Source: Micropruina glycogenica (lineage in GTDB: Bacteria; Actinomycetota; Actinomycetes; Propionibacteriales; Propionibacteriaceae). From it: a stretch of 64,000 bases of DNA. Where the stretch lies: the NCBI RefSeq assembly GCF_039524395.1, contig NZ_BAAAGO010000021.1; one strand, written 5' to 3'. This document shows positions 1 to 8,082 of the stretch, piece by piece (positions within the stretch are counted from its first letter, which is position 1; every line of letters begins with the position of its first letter). The position numbers were made by a program, and so were the translations under genes. Below the pieces are notes generated by a model. It had not been told where the DNA came from and ran no database searches. It was given only the letters and a program-made list of their open reading frames with translations.

Positions 1-804
1 TGCGTCGGTGCGGCCAACGCCCTGGCCAACCCGCGCCAGGCCCTGCGCTCGGTGCCGGCGGCGTTGTACGAGGCGTCCACCGCGGTGGTGATAGCGCTCA
101 GCCTGACGCCGCAGTTGATCGAGAGCATCGCCCGGGTGCGGCGGGCTCGGCGCCTGCGCGGCGACTCCACCACCAGCCTGCGCGCGCTCGGCACCATCGC
201 CCTGCCCGTGTTGGCCGACGCGATCGACCGGTCGCTCGCCCTGGCCGCCGGCATGGAATCGCGCGGCTTCGCACGCACCCGCGGCCTGCCCGTCAAGGGC
301 ACCCTGCCGGTCATGCTGGTGTCGGCCTCGCTCGCCACCATGGGCGTGTTTCTGCTGCTCAGCACCAGTTACTGGCAGCTCGCGTCGGTGCTGCTGATCG
401 TGGGCGTGCTGGGCTGCGGGCTCGGCCTGCGCGCCGCGGGGGGCCGGCTGCGTGTGACCCGCTACCGCCCCCAGCCGTGGCGCGGCACCGACACCCTGGT
501 GGCCCTGTCGGGGGCGCTGGCCGCCGCGCTGGTGCTGGGCCTGGGGTGGCTCGACCCCGACTCGCTCGGCCCGGCCGCGCTGGCACTGCTCGACCCGCAG
601 GCGCTGTTCCCCTCCACCGACCCCCTGGTGTGGCCCACGGTGACCGCGCCGATGCTGCTGGTGGTGGCGCTGGCGCTGGCGCCGCTGCCGCTGACCCGGC
701 GGCGCCGCGTGGCCACCGTCGAGTCGACCCGCAACGACACCCGGGTGCGCCTGCTGCGTCCGGGGGCCGTACCCGCGCCGAGGGCGGAGCCGACATGGCG
801 GTGA
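1..804 (+). CDS. ecfT: ECF transporter transmembrane component EcfT (5'-truncated by window edge)
   Basis: This is the membrane coupling subunit of an energy-coupling factor importer, which links the ATPase pair to a substrate-binding S component. The frame is open from the first base, so the start lies outside the window. The visible 267 residues begin with a stretch resembling EcfT/CbiQ coupling helices (NPRQALRSVPAALYEA, then an Arg-rich RRARRLRGD segment) and continue with several hydrophobic segments. Its stop overlaps the start of the ATPase gene by about 10 bases, and the S component follows, so the three form one operon. The EcfT assignment is firm; the substrate is not given by this subunit. 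Confidence 0.85.
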   Translation, partial: CVGAANALANPRQALRSVPAALYEASTAVVIALSLTPQLIESIARVRRARRLRGDSTTSLRALGTIALPVLADAIDRSLALAAGMESRGFARTRGLPVKGTLPVMLVSASLATMGVFLLLSTSYWQLASVLLIVGVLGCGLGLRAAGGRLRVTRYRPQPWRGTDTLVALSGALAAALVLGLGWLDPDSLGPAALALLDPQALFPSTDPLVWPTVTAPMLLVVALALAPLPLTRRRRVATVESTRNDTRVRLLRPGAVPAPRAEPTWR

Positions 805-2405
805 TCGAGTTCGACCGGGTGGACCTCACCTACGCGGGCGCCGACCGCGCGACCCTGCACGAGGCGACGTTCGCGCTGCCCGAGGGCGACCTGTGCCTGG
901 TGATCGGGCCGACCGGCTCGGGCAAGTCGACCCTGCTGGGTGCCATCAACGGCCTGGTGCCGCACTTCACCGGCGGAACCCTGCGCGGACGTGTGCTGGT
1001 CGAGGGCCGCGACACCGCCCGGCATCGCCCGCGCGACCTGGCCGACGTGGTGGGCTACGTGGGGCAGGACCCGCTGCGCGGCTTCGTCACCGACACCGTC
1101 GAAGACGAGATCGCCTACGGCATGGAACAACTGGGCATCACCCCCGTGGCGATGCGCAAGCGGGTCGAAGAGACGCTCGACCTGATGGGCATCGCCGACC
1201 TGCGCCGCCGCGCGCTGATCGAGTTGTCGGGCGGGCAGCAGCAACGGGTCGCGATCGCCGCCGTGCTGGCCGCCCATCCCCGCATTCTGGTGCTCGACGA
1301 ACCCACCTCGGCCCTCGACCCCACCGCCGCGCAGGACGTGCTGGCCGCCATCGGCACGCTGGTGCACGACGTCGGGCTGACCGTGGTGCTGGCCGAGCAC
1401 CGGCTCGAGAGGGTGATGCAGGCGGCCGACTCGATGCTCTGGCTGCCCGGCGACGGACGAGTGGTGCACGGCTCCCCCGCCGAGGTGCTGGCGCAGGCGA
1501 CCATTCGTCCGCCGCTGGCCGAACTGGCCGGCGTGCTGGGCTGGGGTCGGGTGCCGCTCAGCGTGCGTGAGGCGCGACGGCGGGCTCAGGACGAGGGCCT
1601 GGTGCCGTCGGTGCCGCCACGCGCCGCGGTGCCGACCGAACCGGTGGTGCTGTCGGCCCGCGGCGTGGCCGTGCACTACGGCGATCTGGTGGCCGTGCAC
1701 GATCTCGACCTCGCCCTGGCCGCGGGCACCGTCACGGCCCTGATGGGGCGCAACGGGGCCGGCAAGTCGTCGCTGTTGTGGGCATTGCAGGGCGCCCTGA
1801 CCTGTTCGGGTGCCATCGACGTGCGCGGCAACGACCCGCGCCGGCTCGGGGCCGCCGAGGCCCGCCGGCTGGTCACACTGGTGCCGCAGACCGCTGCCGA
1901 CCTGCTGTACCTGCCCAGCGTGGGTGCCGAGTGCGCGCAGGCCGACGCCGAGAGCGACGCCGAGCCGGGCACCACCGCCGCCCTGCTGCGCACCCTCGGC
2001 GTCGACGTGCCCGACGACCGCGACCCGCGCGATCTGTCCGAGGGGCAACGGCTGGCGCTGGTGCTGGCCGTGCAACTGGCGGCCAGACCGCCGGTGCTGC
2101 TGCTCGACGAACCCACCCGCGGCCTCGACTATCGCGCCAAGGGTGAGCTGCGGGGCATCGTCCAGCAACTCGCCGCCCAGGGTGTCGCGGTGCTGATCAG
2201 CACCCACGACGTCGAGTTCGCGGCCGCCACCAGCACCCGCACGCTGCTGATGGCCGACGGGCAGGTGATCGCCGACGGACCCACCGCCGAGGTGCTCACC
2301 TCGTCACCGGCCTTCGCGCCGCAGGTGGCCAAGGTGTTCGCCCCGGCGCCGGTGCTGACCGCCGACGACGTGGCGCGCACGATCACCAGGCAGGGGCCGG
2401 CGTGA
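795..2405 (+). CDS. ECF transporter ATPase, two ABC domains fused in one chain (EcfA1-EcfA2)
   Basis: The 536-residue protein supplies the ATP hydrolysis that drives ECF import. It contains two complete nucleotide-binding domains. The first has Walker A GPTGSGKST near residue 38, signature LSGGQQQRV near 144 and LVLDEP after it. The second has GRNGAGKSS near 318, signature LSEGQRLAL near 414 and LLLDEP. The second signature carries Glu in place of the first Gly, a mild asymmetry of a kind seen in paired ATPases. The ATG at 795 was chosen because the upstream in-frame extension lies inside ecfT and has no protein character. The gene overlaps ecfT and, by GTGA, the S component gene. A single-chain double ATPase is common in actinobacterial ECF loci. 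Confidence 0.9.
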   Translation: MAVIEFDRVDLTYAGADRATLHEATFALPEGDLCLVIGPTGSGKSTLLGAINGLVPHFTGGTLRGRVLVEGRDTARHRPRDLADVVGYVGQDPLRGFVTDTVEDEIAYGMEQLGITPVAMRKRVEETLDLMGIADLRRRALIELSGGQQQRVAIAAVLAAHPRILVLDEPTSALDPTAAQDVLAAIGTLVHDVGLTVVLAEHRLERVMQAADSMLWLPGDGRVVHGSPAEVLAQATIRPPLAELAGVLGWGRVPLSVREARRRAQDEGLVPSVPPRAAVPTEPVVLSARGVAVHYGDLVAVHDLDLALAAGTVTALMGRNGAGKSSLLWALQGALTCSGAIDVRGNDPRRLGAAEARRLVTLVPQTAADLLYLPSVGAECAQADAESDAEPGTTAALLRTLGVDVPDDRDPRDLSEGQRLALVLAVQLAARPPVLLLDEPTRGLDYRAKGELRGIVQQLAAQGVAVLISTHDVEFAAATSTRTLLMADGQVIADGPTAEVLTSSPAFAPQVAKVFAPAPVLTADDVARTITRQGPA

Positions 2406-3202
2406 CCGGCTCCGGACGGCAGCGCATCTCGTGGGCGGTCGTGGTGGCGCTGGTGACGGGCACGATCGCGTTCGGATGGCCGCTGGTGCTGCGTCCCGAA
2501 TCGGGCATGCGTCCCGAACAGGCGCCGATCGTGTTCGCCCTGGTGCTGCCGCTGGTGCTGGCCGTGATGCTGTCAGAGGTGGTCGATGGCCGCATGGACG
2601 CCCGCACGCTCGCCATGCTGGGGGTGCTGGCCGCCGTAGGCACCCTGCTGCGGCCACTGAGCGCCGGCACCGCAGGGTTCGAACTGGTGTTCTTTCTGAT
2701 GATTCTGGCCGGCCGGGTGTACGGCGCCGGGTTCGGCCTCGCGCTGGGCGCGATCACTTTGTTCACCTCGGCGCTGATCACCACCGGCGTCGGCCCCTGG
2801 CTGCCCTACCAGATGCTCGCCGCCGGCTTCGTGGGGCTGTTCGCCGGCCTGCTGCCCCCTGCCAGCGGCCGCGCCGAGATCTGGCTGCTGGCCGGCTACG
2901 GCATAGTGTCTGCCTTCGCCTACGGCTGGGTGATGGACTTCGCGTTCTGGCCGTTCGGGGTGGGCAACGATACCGGCATCTCGTTCGACCCGGCACTGGG
3001 CCCGCTGCAGAACCTGCACCGGTTCGTCCTGTACAACATCGCCACCTCGATGGGGTGGAACCTGGGCCGTGCGCTCACCAACGCCGTGCTGATCGTGCTG
3101 GTCGGCCCGGCCCTGTTGCGGCTGTTGCGCCGCTCGGCCCGGCCGGCCGAGTTCACACCCGGCTTCGAGCCGTCCCAGCAGGGGCCCGAGCGCACCGAGT
3201 GA
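2402..3202 (+). CDS. ECF transporter S component, substrate unassigned
   Basis: A 266-residue integral membrane protein of about six hydrophobic segments, with the S-component-like stretch GRVYGAGFGLALGAITLFTSAL and a downstream WLPYQMLAAGFVGLFAGLLP region. It would bind the vitamin, precursor or metal and dock on EcfT. It starts with GTG overlapping the ATPase stop, so translation is probably coupled. Family members in actinobacteria are annotated variously (cobalamin, thiamine precursor, unknown). No riboswitch lies within the visible part of the operon, so the substrate stays open. Confidence 0.8.
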   Translation: MTGSGRQRISWAVVVALVTGTIAFGWPLVLRPESGMRPEQAPIVFALVLPLVLAVMLSEVVDGRMDARTLAMLGVLAAVGTLLRPLSAGTAGFELVFFLMILAGRVYGAGFGLALGAITLFTSALITTGVGPWLPYQMLAAGFVGLFAGLLPPASGRAEIWLLAGYGIVSAFAYGWVMDFAFWPFGVGNDTGISFDPALGPLQNLHRFVLYNIATSMGWNLGRALTNAVLIVLVGPALLRLLRRSARPAEFTPGFEPSQQGPERTE

Positions 3203-3204
3203 AC

Positions 3205-3340
3205 GAGATCCCGGCGTGCGCCGGGATGACGAAGTTCGTTGAGCGCTGGCGCGAGTTCGGAACCGTCCCCAACTCGCGCCGTCACCCGTACGTCACTTCT
3301 CGTAACCACCCAGACGGGGTCTCGACAAGCCTGACCAGCG
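3205..3340. repeat. Composite of three short intergenic repeat types after the ECF operon
   Basis: Three repeat types sit in the gap between the ECF operon and sodA. At 3208-3227 there is a 9-bp-arm hairpin ATCCCGGCG/CGCCGGGAT ending in GATGAC. At 3248-3280 there is a 10-bp-arm hairpin GGCGCGAGTT/AACTCGCGCC whose loop carries GGAACCGTCCCC. At 3318-3340 there is a TCTCGACAAGCCTGACCA type repeat. All three types recur elsewhere in the window. The hairpins may also end ECF transcription. Confidence 0.65.
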
Positions 3341-3414
3341 GAATAGAGTGATGTGGACGCGGGTTGGCCCCGATGAGGGTCTTCTACCGACCGCCACCCA
3401 ACGAAGGAGCGTCC

Positions 3415-4026
3415 ATGACGTACACGCTGCCGGAACTCCCCTACGACTACGGCGCACTCGAGCCGCACATCTCGGCGCAGATCATGCAGTTGCACCACGA
3501 CAAGCACCACGCCGCCTACGTGACCGGCGCGAACACCGCCCTCGAGAAGCTGGCCGCGGCCCGCGAGAGCGGCGACTTCGCGGCGATCAACAAGCTCGAG
3601 AAAGACCTGGCCTTTCACCTGGGCGGGCACATCAACCACTCGGTGTTCTGGAAGAACATGTCGCCTGATGGCGGCGGGCAGCCCGAGGGCGAGGTCGCCG
3701 CGGCGATCGACGAGTTCTTCGGGTCGTTCGAGGGGTTCCAGAAGCAATTCAATGAGGCTGCCAACGGCCTGCAGGGTTCCGGCTGGTCGATGCTGGTATG
3801 GGACACGCTGGGCCAGCGGCTCAACATCAACCAGTTGTTCGACCAGCAGGGCAACCTGCCGGTGGGTCAGCTGCCCGTGTTGCAGCTCGACATGTGGGAG
3901 CACGCCTTCTACCTGCAGTACCTCAACGTGAAGGGCGACTACGTCAAGGCGTGGTGGAACGTGGTCAACTGGCCCGACGTGGCCGAGCGCCTGGCCAAGG
4001 CCCGCGGCGTGGGCGACCTGTACTGA
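3415..4026 (+). CDS. sodA: Superoxide dismutase, Fe/Mn family
   Basis: The 203-residue enzyme dismutates superoxide to oxygen and hydrogen peroxide. The start MTYTLPELPYDYGALEPHIS is the standard N-terminus of the family. The metal ligands are visible: His in LHHDKHH, His in GGHINHSVFW, and Asp and His in LDMWEHAFYLQY. A clear Shine-Dalgarno GAAGGAG lies about seven bases before the ATG at 3415. No signal peptide is present, so it is cytosolic. Propionibacterial enzymes of this family can be cambialistic (Fe or Mn); metal preference here cannot be read from the sequence with confidence. A strong terminator follows. Confidence 0.96.
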   Translation: MTYTLPELPYDYGALEPHISAQIMQLHHDKHHAAYVTGANTALEKLAAARESGDFAAINKLEKDLAFHLGGHINHSVFWKNMSPDGGGQPEGEVAAAIDEFFGSFEGFQKQFNEAANGLQGSGWSMLVWDTLGQRLNINQLFDQQGNLPVGQLPVLQLDMWEHAFYLQYLNVKGDYVKAWWNVVNWPDVAERLAKARGVGDLY

Positions 4027-4050
4027 CGCCATCCGACGCCATTCGACGCG

Positions 4051-4078
4051 ACGGCCCCCGGGGTTTCCCGGGGGCCGT
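4051..4078 (+). terminator. Intrinsic terminator after sodA
   Basis: A perfect 12-bp stem (ACGGCCCCCGGG and its complement) with a 4-base GTTT loop begins 24 bases after the sodA stop. The T-run after it is short (TTA), which is usual in high-GC actinobacteria. Confidence 0.85.
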
Positions 4079-4210
4079 TACGCGTCCCACGATGTCGCTG
4101 GTTGGGTGCCGGCGATCCAACCCTTGGACGGGTCGGTCCGCCGCAGGGTGCGCTGACGAGGGGCGACGCAAGTTGCACGCTGGGTATTCACTGAGAGATT
4201 TGCTTCAATC

Positions 4211-4237
4211 CTGAGCATCAGTCACACTGATTCTCAG
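4211..4237. promoter_or_regulatory. Inverted repeat upstream of the first rpf gene
   Basis: CTGAGCATCAGT and ACTGATTCTCAG pair over 12 positions with one mismatch around a 3-base CAC centre, 38 bases before the GTG start. It could be an operator for a regulator of the rpf genes or an mRNA hairpin followed by the T-rich CTTGTTCTT. The sequence does not decide between these. Confidence 0.45.
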
Positions 4238-4274
4238 CTTGTTCTTATGAACAGCCCAGCCTTGCCCTCGATTT

Positions 4275-5372
4275 GTGGAGTTCTCCCTCGTGATCTGGTC
4301 CTCGAAGCTGACCGCTCTGACCGCAGCCGTCGTGCTGGCGGGTGGTGCGCTCGGCGCCACTGCGCTCGACAAGACGGTCAGCCTGTCCGTCGACGGGCAG
4401 ACCACCTCGGCCACCGGTTTCGCCGGCACCGTGGGCGACCTGCTCAAGAGCCAGGGCATCGAGGTGGGCCCCCGCGACGTGGTGATTCCGTCGCTCGACA
4501 GCCCCCTGACCGACGGTGGCAGCGTGCAGGTGCAGTTCGCCCGCAAGGTCACCCTGCAGGTCGACGGCAAGCAGACCGAGTTCTACACCACCGCCACCAC
4601 CTTGGACGGCGCGCTGGCCACCGCACAGGTGCGGGGGCTCGGTGGAGCCGACTTCTCGGTGTCGCGCTCGATGAGCATCGGCCGCGAAGGGCTGGCCGTC
4701 GACGTCACCACGCCGAAGACCGTCACCCTCGAGGTGGCCGGCAAGACCAAGAAGGTCTCCACCACCGCGTCCACGGTCGCCGAGCTGCTGGGTGAGCACA
4801 ACATCGGCATGAGCGTCGACGACGCCATTCGCCCCGGGCTCGACGCGGCCATCAAGAACAAGCAGTCCATCACCCTGACGCGCATCGAGAAGTCGACCAA
4901 GACGGTCACCGAAAAGGTCGCCTACAGCGTGATCAAGACCATGTCGAAGTCGATGTACACCGGCCAGACCAAGGTCACCGCGGCCGGCAAGAACGGCAAG
5001 GCGAAGGTCACCTACGTCTACACCTCGGTCAACGGCGGCAAGGCCAGCAAGAAGGTCATCGACCGCGTGGTGATCGTGGCCCCGAAGAGTGCCCGGGTGA
5101 CCGTGGGCACCAAGGCCAGCAACCTCAACCTGGCCCGGGCAGCCATGTGGGACCGCATCGCGCGCTGCGAGTCGGGCGGCAACTGGTCGATCAACACCGG
5201 CAACGGGTACTACGGCGGCCTGCAGTTCGCCAACGCTTCGTGGCGGGCCAACGGGGGCGCCGATTTCGCCCCCCGCGCCGACCTGGCCAGCCGGGCCGAG
5301 CAGATCACGGTCGCCAACCGCTACTACGCCAAGGCCGGCCTGGGGCCCTGGGGTTGCCGCCACGCGGCCTGA
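4275..5372 (+). CDS. rpfB: Resuscitation-promoting factor, DUF348/G5/transglycosylase (RpfB-like)
   Basis: A secreted or membrane-anchored cell-wall hydrolase of 365 residues that cleaves the glycan backbone of peptidoglycan and promotes growth from dormancy. After a short hydrophobic N-terminus (residues 5-30) come about three DUF348 repeats (about 34-190), a G5 domain (about 196-272) and the C-terminal Rpf lysozyme-like domain (about 285-365). The predicted catalytic Glu lies in CESGGNW near residue 299, and a Cys near the end (GPWGCRH) matches the conserved disulfide. GTG at 4275 is the only start giving a full N-terminal helix, but no good ribosome-binding site is seen, and a second GTG at 4290 is possible. 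A second Rpf follows 47 bases later. Confidence 0.92.
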   Translation: MEFSLVIWSSKLTALTAAVVLAGGALGATALDKTVSLSVDGQTTSATGFAGTVGDLLKSQGIEVGPRDVVIPSLDSPLTDGGSVQVQFARKVTLQVDGKQTEFYTTATTLDGALATAQVRGLGGADFSVSRSMSIGREGLAVDVTTPKTVTLEVAGKTKKVSTTASTVAELLGEHNIGMSVDDAIRPGLDAAIKNKQSITLTRIEKSTKTVTEKVAYSVIKTMSKSMYTGQTKVTAAGKNGKAKVTYVYTSVNGGKASKKVIDRVVIVAPKSARVTVGTKASNLNLARAAMWDRIARCESGGNWSINTGNGYYGGLQFANASWRANGGADFAPRADLASRAEQITVANRYYAKAGLGPWGCRHAA

Positions 5373-5419
5373 GCCAACCAACAGATTCGTCAACGAAGAC
5401 ACAACAGGGGGGAACAACG

Positions 5420-6187
5420 ATGGGCTTCATCACCAGACTGACCGCGACGGTCGCCTGCAGCACGCTGCTAATGGGCGGGCTGAGCGCGCTGCCGGCCCAC
5501 GCCGAAGACGGCACCACCGCCACCACCGCGGCGCTGACCCTGGACGTGCGGTACGCCGGCACCACCCATCAGGTCACCGTGAGCGGCGTGCAGACCGTGG
5601 CCGGGGCCTTGGCCCAACTGAACCTGGCCTTCGACGCCGATGACGTGGTGTCGCCCGCCCCCGACAGCGCGTTGACCGACGGCATGACCGTGGTGGTCGA
5701 CGTGGTGAGCACCAGCACCACCGTGAAGACCGGTGTCACCATCAAGTACAAGACCGTGAAGGTCAAGACGAAGAAGTTGCACAAGGGCACGAAGAAGACC
5801 GTGCGCAAGGGCAAGAACGGCAAGGCCACCCGCACGTACCTGACCACCACGGTGAACGGCGTCTCGACCACCGAGGTGGTGGCCGAGACGATCACCAAGA
5901 AGGTGGTGAACAAGAAGGTGCTGGTCGGCACGGGCAAGCTCAACCTGGCCCGGCTGTCGAAGTGGAACAAGATCGCCAAGTGCGAGTCGGGTGGCCGCTG
6001 GCACATCAACACCCACAACGGCTACTACGGCGGCCTGCAGTTCAACCTGGCGACCTGGCGCTCGGTGAAGGGCCAGCAGTTCGCCAAGTACCCCCACAAG
6101 GCCAGCAAGGCCGAACAGATCACCGTGGCCAACCGGCTGTACGCCAAGCGCGGCTTCAAGCCGTGGAGCTGCCGCCACGTGCTCTGA
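5420..6187 (+). CDS. Second resuscitation-promoting factor, shorter
   Basis: A 255-residue secreted paralogue of the gene just upstream. It has a classical signal peptide ending AHA-ED (about residue 29), one DUF348 unit (about 38-85), a Lys-rich G5 domain (about 98-168) and an Rpf transglycosylase domain (about 175-255) with the catalytic Glu in CESGGRW near residue 188. ATG 5420 follows the purine-rich AGGGGGGAAC. Loss of two DUF348 repeats and a cleavable signal suggest this one is released, while the upstream protein is probably retained in the envelope (inference). The basic G5 region could bind anionic wall polymers. Confidence 0.92.
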   Translation: MGFITRLTATVACSTLLMGGLSALPAHAEDGTTATTAALTLDVRYAGTTHQVTVSGVQTVAGALAQLNLAFDADDVVSPAPDSALTDGMTVVVDVVSTSTTVKTGVTIKYKTVKVKTKKLHKGTKKTVRKGKNGKATRTYLTTTVNGVSTTEVVAETITKKVVNKKVLVGTGKLNLARLSKWNKIAKCESGGRWHINTHNGYYGGLQFNLATWRSVKGQQFAKYPHKASKAEQITVANRLYAKRGFKPWSCRHVL

Positions 6188-6297
6188 CCCCTCAACCGGT
6201 TCTCGCTCGAGAACCATGGGGCGCACCGCCATCCCCCCGGCGGCCGCGTCCACCGGGGCCACTCGCCCTCCCCCCGGAGAGTGGCCCCCCCCACATA

Positions 6298-6330
6298 CGA
6301 ACTGGGCTCCTGCGCCGGGAGCCCAGTTCG
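6298..6330 (+). terminator. Terminator of the rpf pair
   Basis: A perfect 13-bp stem CGAACTGGGCTCC with a 7-base loop is followed by CCTTTTCAGG. It lies 110 bases after the second rpf stop. Confidence 0.85.
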
Positions 6331-6397
6331 CCTTTTCAGGGGTCGAGCCGCAGTCTTCACACCTCAGCCGCAGCGCGCCGCCAAACCGCATCGGCAA

Positions 6398-6440
6398 GGA
6401 CGGTTCCACTTCTGGCCCAGGGGACGGTTCCACTTCTGGC
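6398..6440. repeat. Two-copy tandem repeat of the GGGACGGTTC family
   Basis: GGACGGTTCCACTTCTGGC occurs at 6398-6416 and again at 6422-6440 (period 24). It resembles the 23-base tandem units at 52,800. The rest of the 333-base gap between the rpf pair and the next gene holds only the terminator and this repeat. Confidence 0.7.
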
Positions 6441-6521
6441 GAAACGCGCTGCACTTCATGACCCGGCCAATCAGCGGTTTCCGTCGGCGTCTGAGTCAGT
6501 CGAACCGTGCCCACGTCTGGC

Positions 6522-7358
6522 TCAGCACCTGCCGGCCTGCACGATCTCGGCCAACAGTTCACGCAGCTGCTCGGGTTGTTCGATCCACGGCAGGTGACCG
6601 GCCTCGGTGACCACTCGCTTGCGCGGCCTGGCCAGGCGATCGGCCAACTGCAGCGCGTTCGCCGCCGGACGCGGGTCGGCCGTGCCGTGCACCACGTACA
6701 CCGGGCAACGGACGGCAGCCGCCCAGCCGATCTGGTCGGCGTCGGTGAAGCTCACCGCGCGATTGGCGTGCTGGTTGATCACGTGCGGCGAGTGGGCCAT
6801 CGCACTGGCCGCACGAAGCCCGATCGTCAGGTCGGCGTAGTCGGTGGCCCAGGTCAGCGTGCGCCACTTCACCTCCTCGTCCGCGGTGCGCTGCGGCACA
6901 GACAGTTCGGCCAGTCGCGCTGCGAACGGCTCGGCCCGCCGGCGTCGCTCGTTGCGAAAGGGCGTGCGCCAGTCGCCGATGCCGACACCGCTGACGTAGC
7001 CGACCGCAGGTACCCGCTCGGGGTACGCGGCGGCGTACGCCAGCGCCAAGGTGGCCCCGAACGAGTGGCCGATGGGTACGAAACGGTCGAGTTCCCAGTG
7101 CGCCCGCAGCTCGTCCAGGTCGGCCACGCTGCGGGCCACCGACTGCTCGTCCGAAGGGGACGACGCTCCGCAGCCTCGCTGGTCGTAGCGGTGCGTCGTC
7201 GCCTCGTCGCCGATCAGGCCGGCCAGCGGCTCGAGGTAGTCCCACAGCCCCGGCCCGCCGTGCAGCAGCACCACGTGGGGCGCCTCAGCCGGGCCGGCTC
7301 GCGTCCAGGTGGCGATCCGGGCGCCGTCGGCAAGGGTGATCGTTTCGGCGTGGTCCAC
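6522..7358 (-). CDS. Alpha/beta hydrolase, prolyl-aminopeptidase-like (S33 family)
   Basis: A 278-residue cytosolic alpha/beta hydrolase. The oxyanion motif HGGPG, followed by RYDQRGCGAS, and the nucleophile elbow GHSFG are those of the proline iminopeptidase branch. The Asp and His of the triad fit VVHGTADPRPA and TEAGHLPW near the C-terminus. Such enzymes release N-terminal proline or hydrolyse amides and esters; the exact substrate cannot be told. It stands alone, convergent to the rpf pair and codirectional with the tail-collar gene, from which it is separated by 45 bases. Confidence 0.85.
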   Translation of the reverse strand: MDHAETITLADGARIATWTRAGPAEAPHVVLLHGGPGLWDYLEPLAGLIGDEATTHRYDQRGCGASSPSDEQSVARSVADLDELRAHWELDRFVPIGHSFGATLALAYAAAYPERVPAVGYVSGVGIGDWRTPFRNERRRRAEPFAARLAELSVPQRTADEEVKWRTLTWATDYADLTIGLRAASAMAHSPHVINQHANRAVSFTDADQIGWAAAVRCPVYVVHGTADPRPAANALQLADRLARPRKRVVTEAGHLPWIEQPEQLRELLAEIVQAGRC

Positions 7359-7403
7359 CAGAGCAGGCTAACCATCCCGCACTCGGGTGCGTCCGAAGCG
7401 TCG

Positions 7404-7916
7404 CTACGACCGCGACGGAAAGACGCCGGTCAGCGCGATGCACCAGTTCAGGGCCAAGAAGGGCGATCTGTTCTCGTGAGGCTGGCCGCCGGTGTTCGGC
7501 CCGATCATCGCCGCGCTCATGGTCACGCTGGCGGTGGCGCTGTATGAGGACTCGCTCGCGGTGAACCCGGGCAGGCTGTTCTGCGGATTCTTCGCCGTTG
7601 CGTCGGTGGCGCCCGAAACGGGGTGGGTATGCGGTGCGACCTGCTGCGCGGTGAGGGTAACGTTCTCGACACCACCGGTCTCGCCCTGGGCGTAGCTGCT
7701 CAGGCCCGGCGCCTGCCCGCTGCCGAGCGCGGTGCGTCCACGCAGGTCTGGCAGCCCGAACGTGGTGCGGCCGTCACCGCCGTACGTGGTGCCCAGCAAC
7801 GAGAACAGCGCGGTGTTCTGCTGAATCGGCAACTGCTGGCCGTTGCACTGCGCCCAACCGCTCGGCGCGAAGTTGAAGCCGAAACAGCGAAGTTCGCCGA
7901 TGTAGGGCTCGGTCAT
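7404..7916 (-). CDS. Phage tail collar domain protein (MdpB-like), orphan
   Basis: A 170-residue protein with the tail-collar fold. The N-terminal FNFAPSGWAQCNGQQLPI, then LFSLLGTTYGGDGRTTFGLPDLRGR and the closing NWCIALTGVFP are hallmarks of the 'microcystin-dependent' tail-collar family. In prophages the domain sits at the base of tail fibres, but no phage genes surround it. In many bacteria such genes occur in groups of three; here there is one. ATG at 7916 has a GGGGAGCA ribosome-binding region. Role unknown. Confidence 0.85.
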   Translation of the reverse strand: MTEPYIGELRCFGFNFAPSGWAQCNGQQLPIQQNTALFSLLGTTYGGDGRTTFGLPDLRGRTALGSGQAPGLSSYAQGETGGVENVTLTAQQVAPHTHPVSGATDATAKNPQNSLPGFTASESSYSATASVTMSAAMIGPNTGGQPHENRSPFLALNWCIALTGVFPSRS

Positions 7917-8082
7917 GGGGTGCTCCTCGGGGAGAGATGCCCACCCACCGTTGAGTGGGGCGGCACCAGTCTGATGGTGCAGTCCGCCGGCCGCTAGTTA
8001 CTTGACACTAGGGACGATGGGCCTCGCGTCCATGGGGCCTGTCGTGGCAAGGGGTTCCGATCACGCTCAACCAGCGATGTCG

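Noticed and set aside
462..2207. A 581-codon open frame antisense to the ECF ATPase gene
   Set aside because: Composition is His/Gln/Arg/Gly-rich and repetitive, typical of the antisense of high-GC genes; no family signature, and the sense frame is a clear ABC ATPase.
4080..4274. c-di-AMP (ydaO-type) riboswitch before the rpf genes
   Set aside because: Such riboswitches precede rpf genes in some actinobacteria, but the conserved GGGTGAATCGC and CCGAAxCCG blocks are not present; only a 12-bp inverted repeat is seen.
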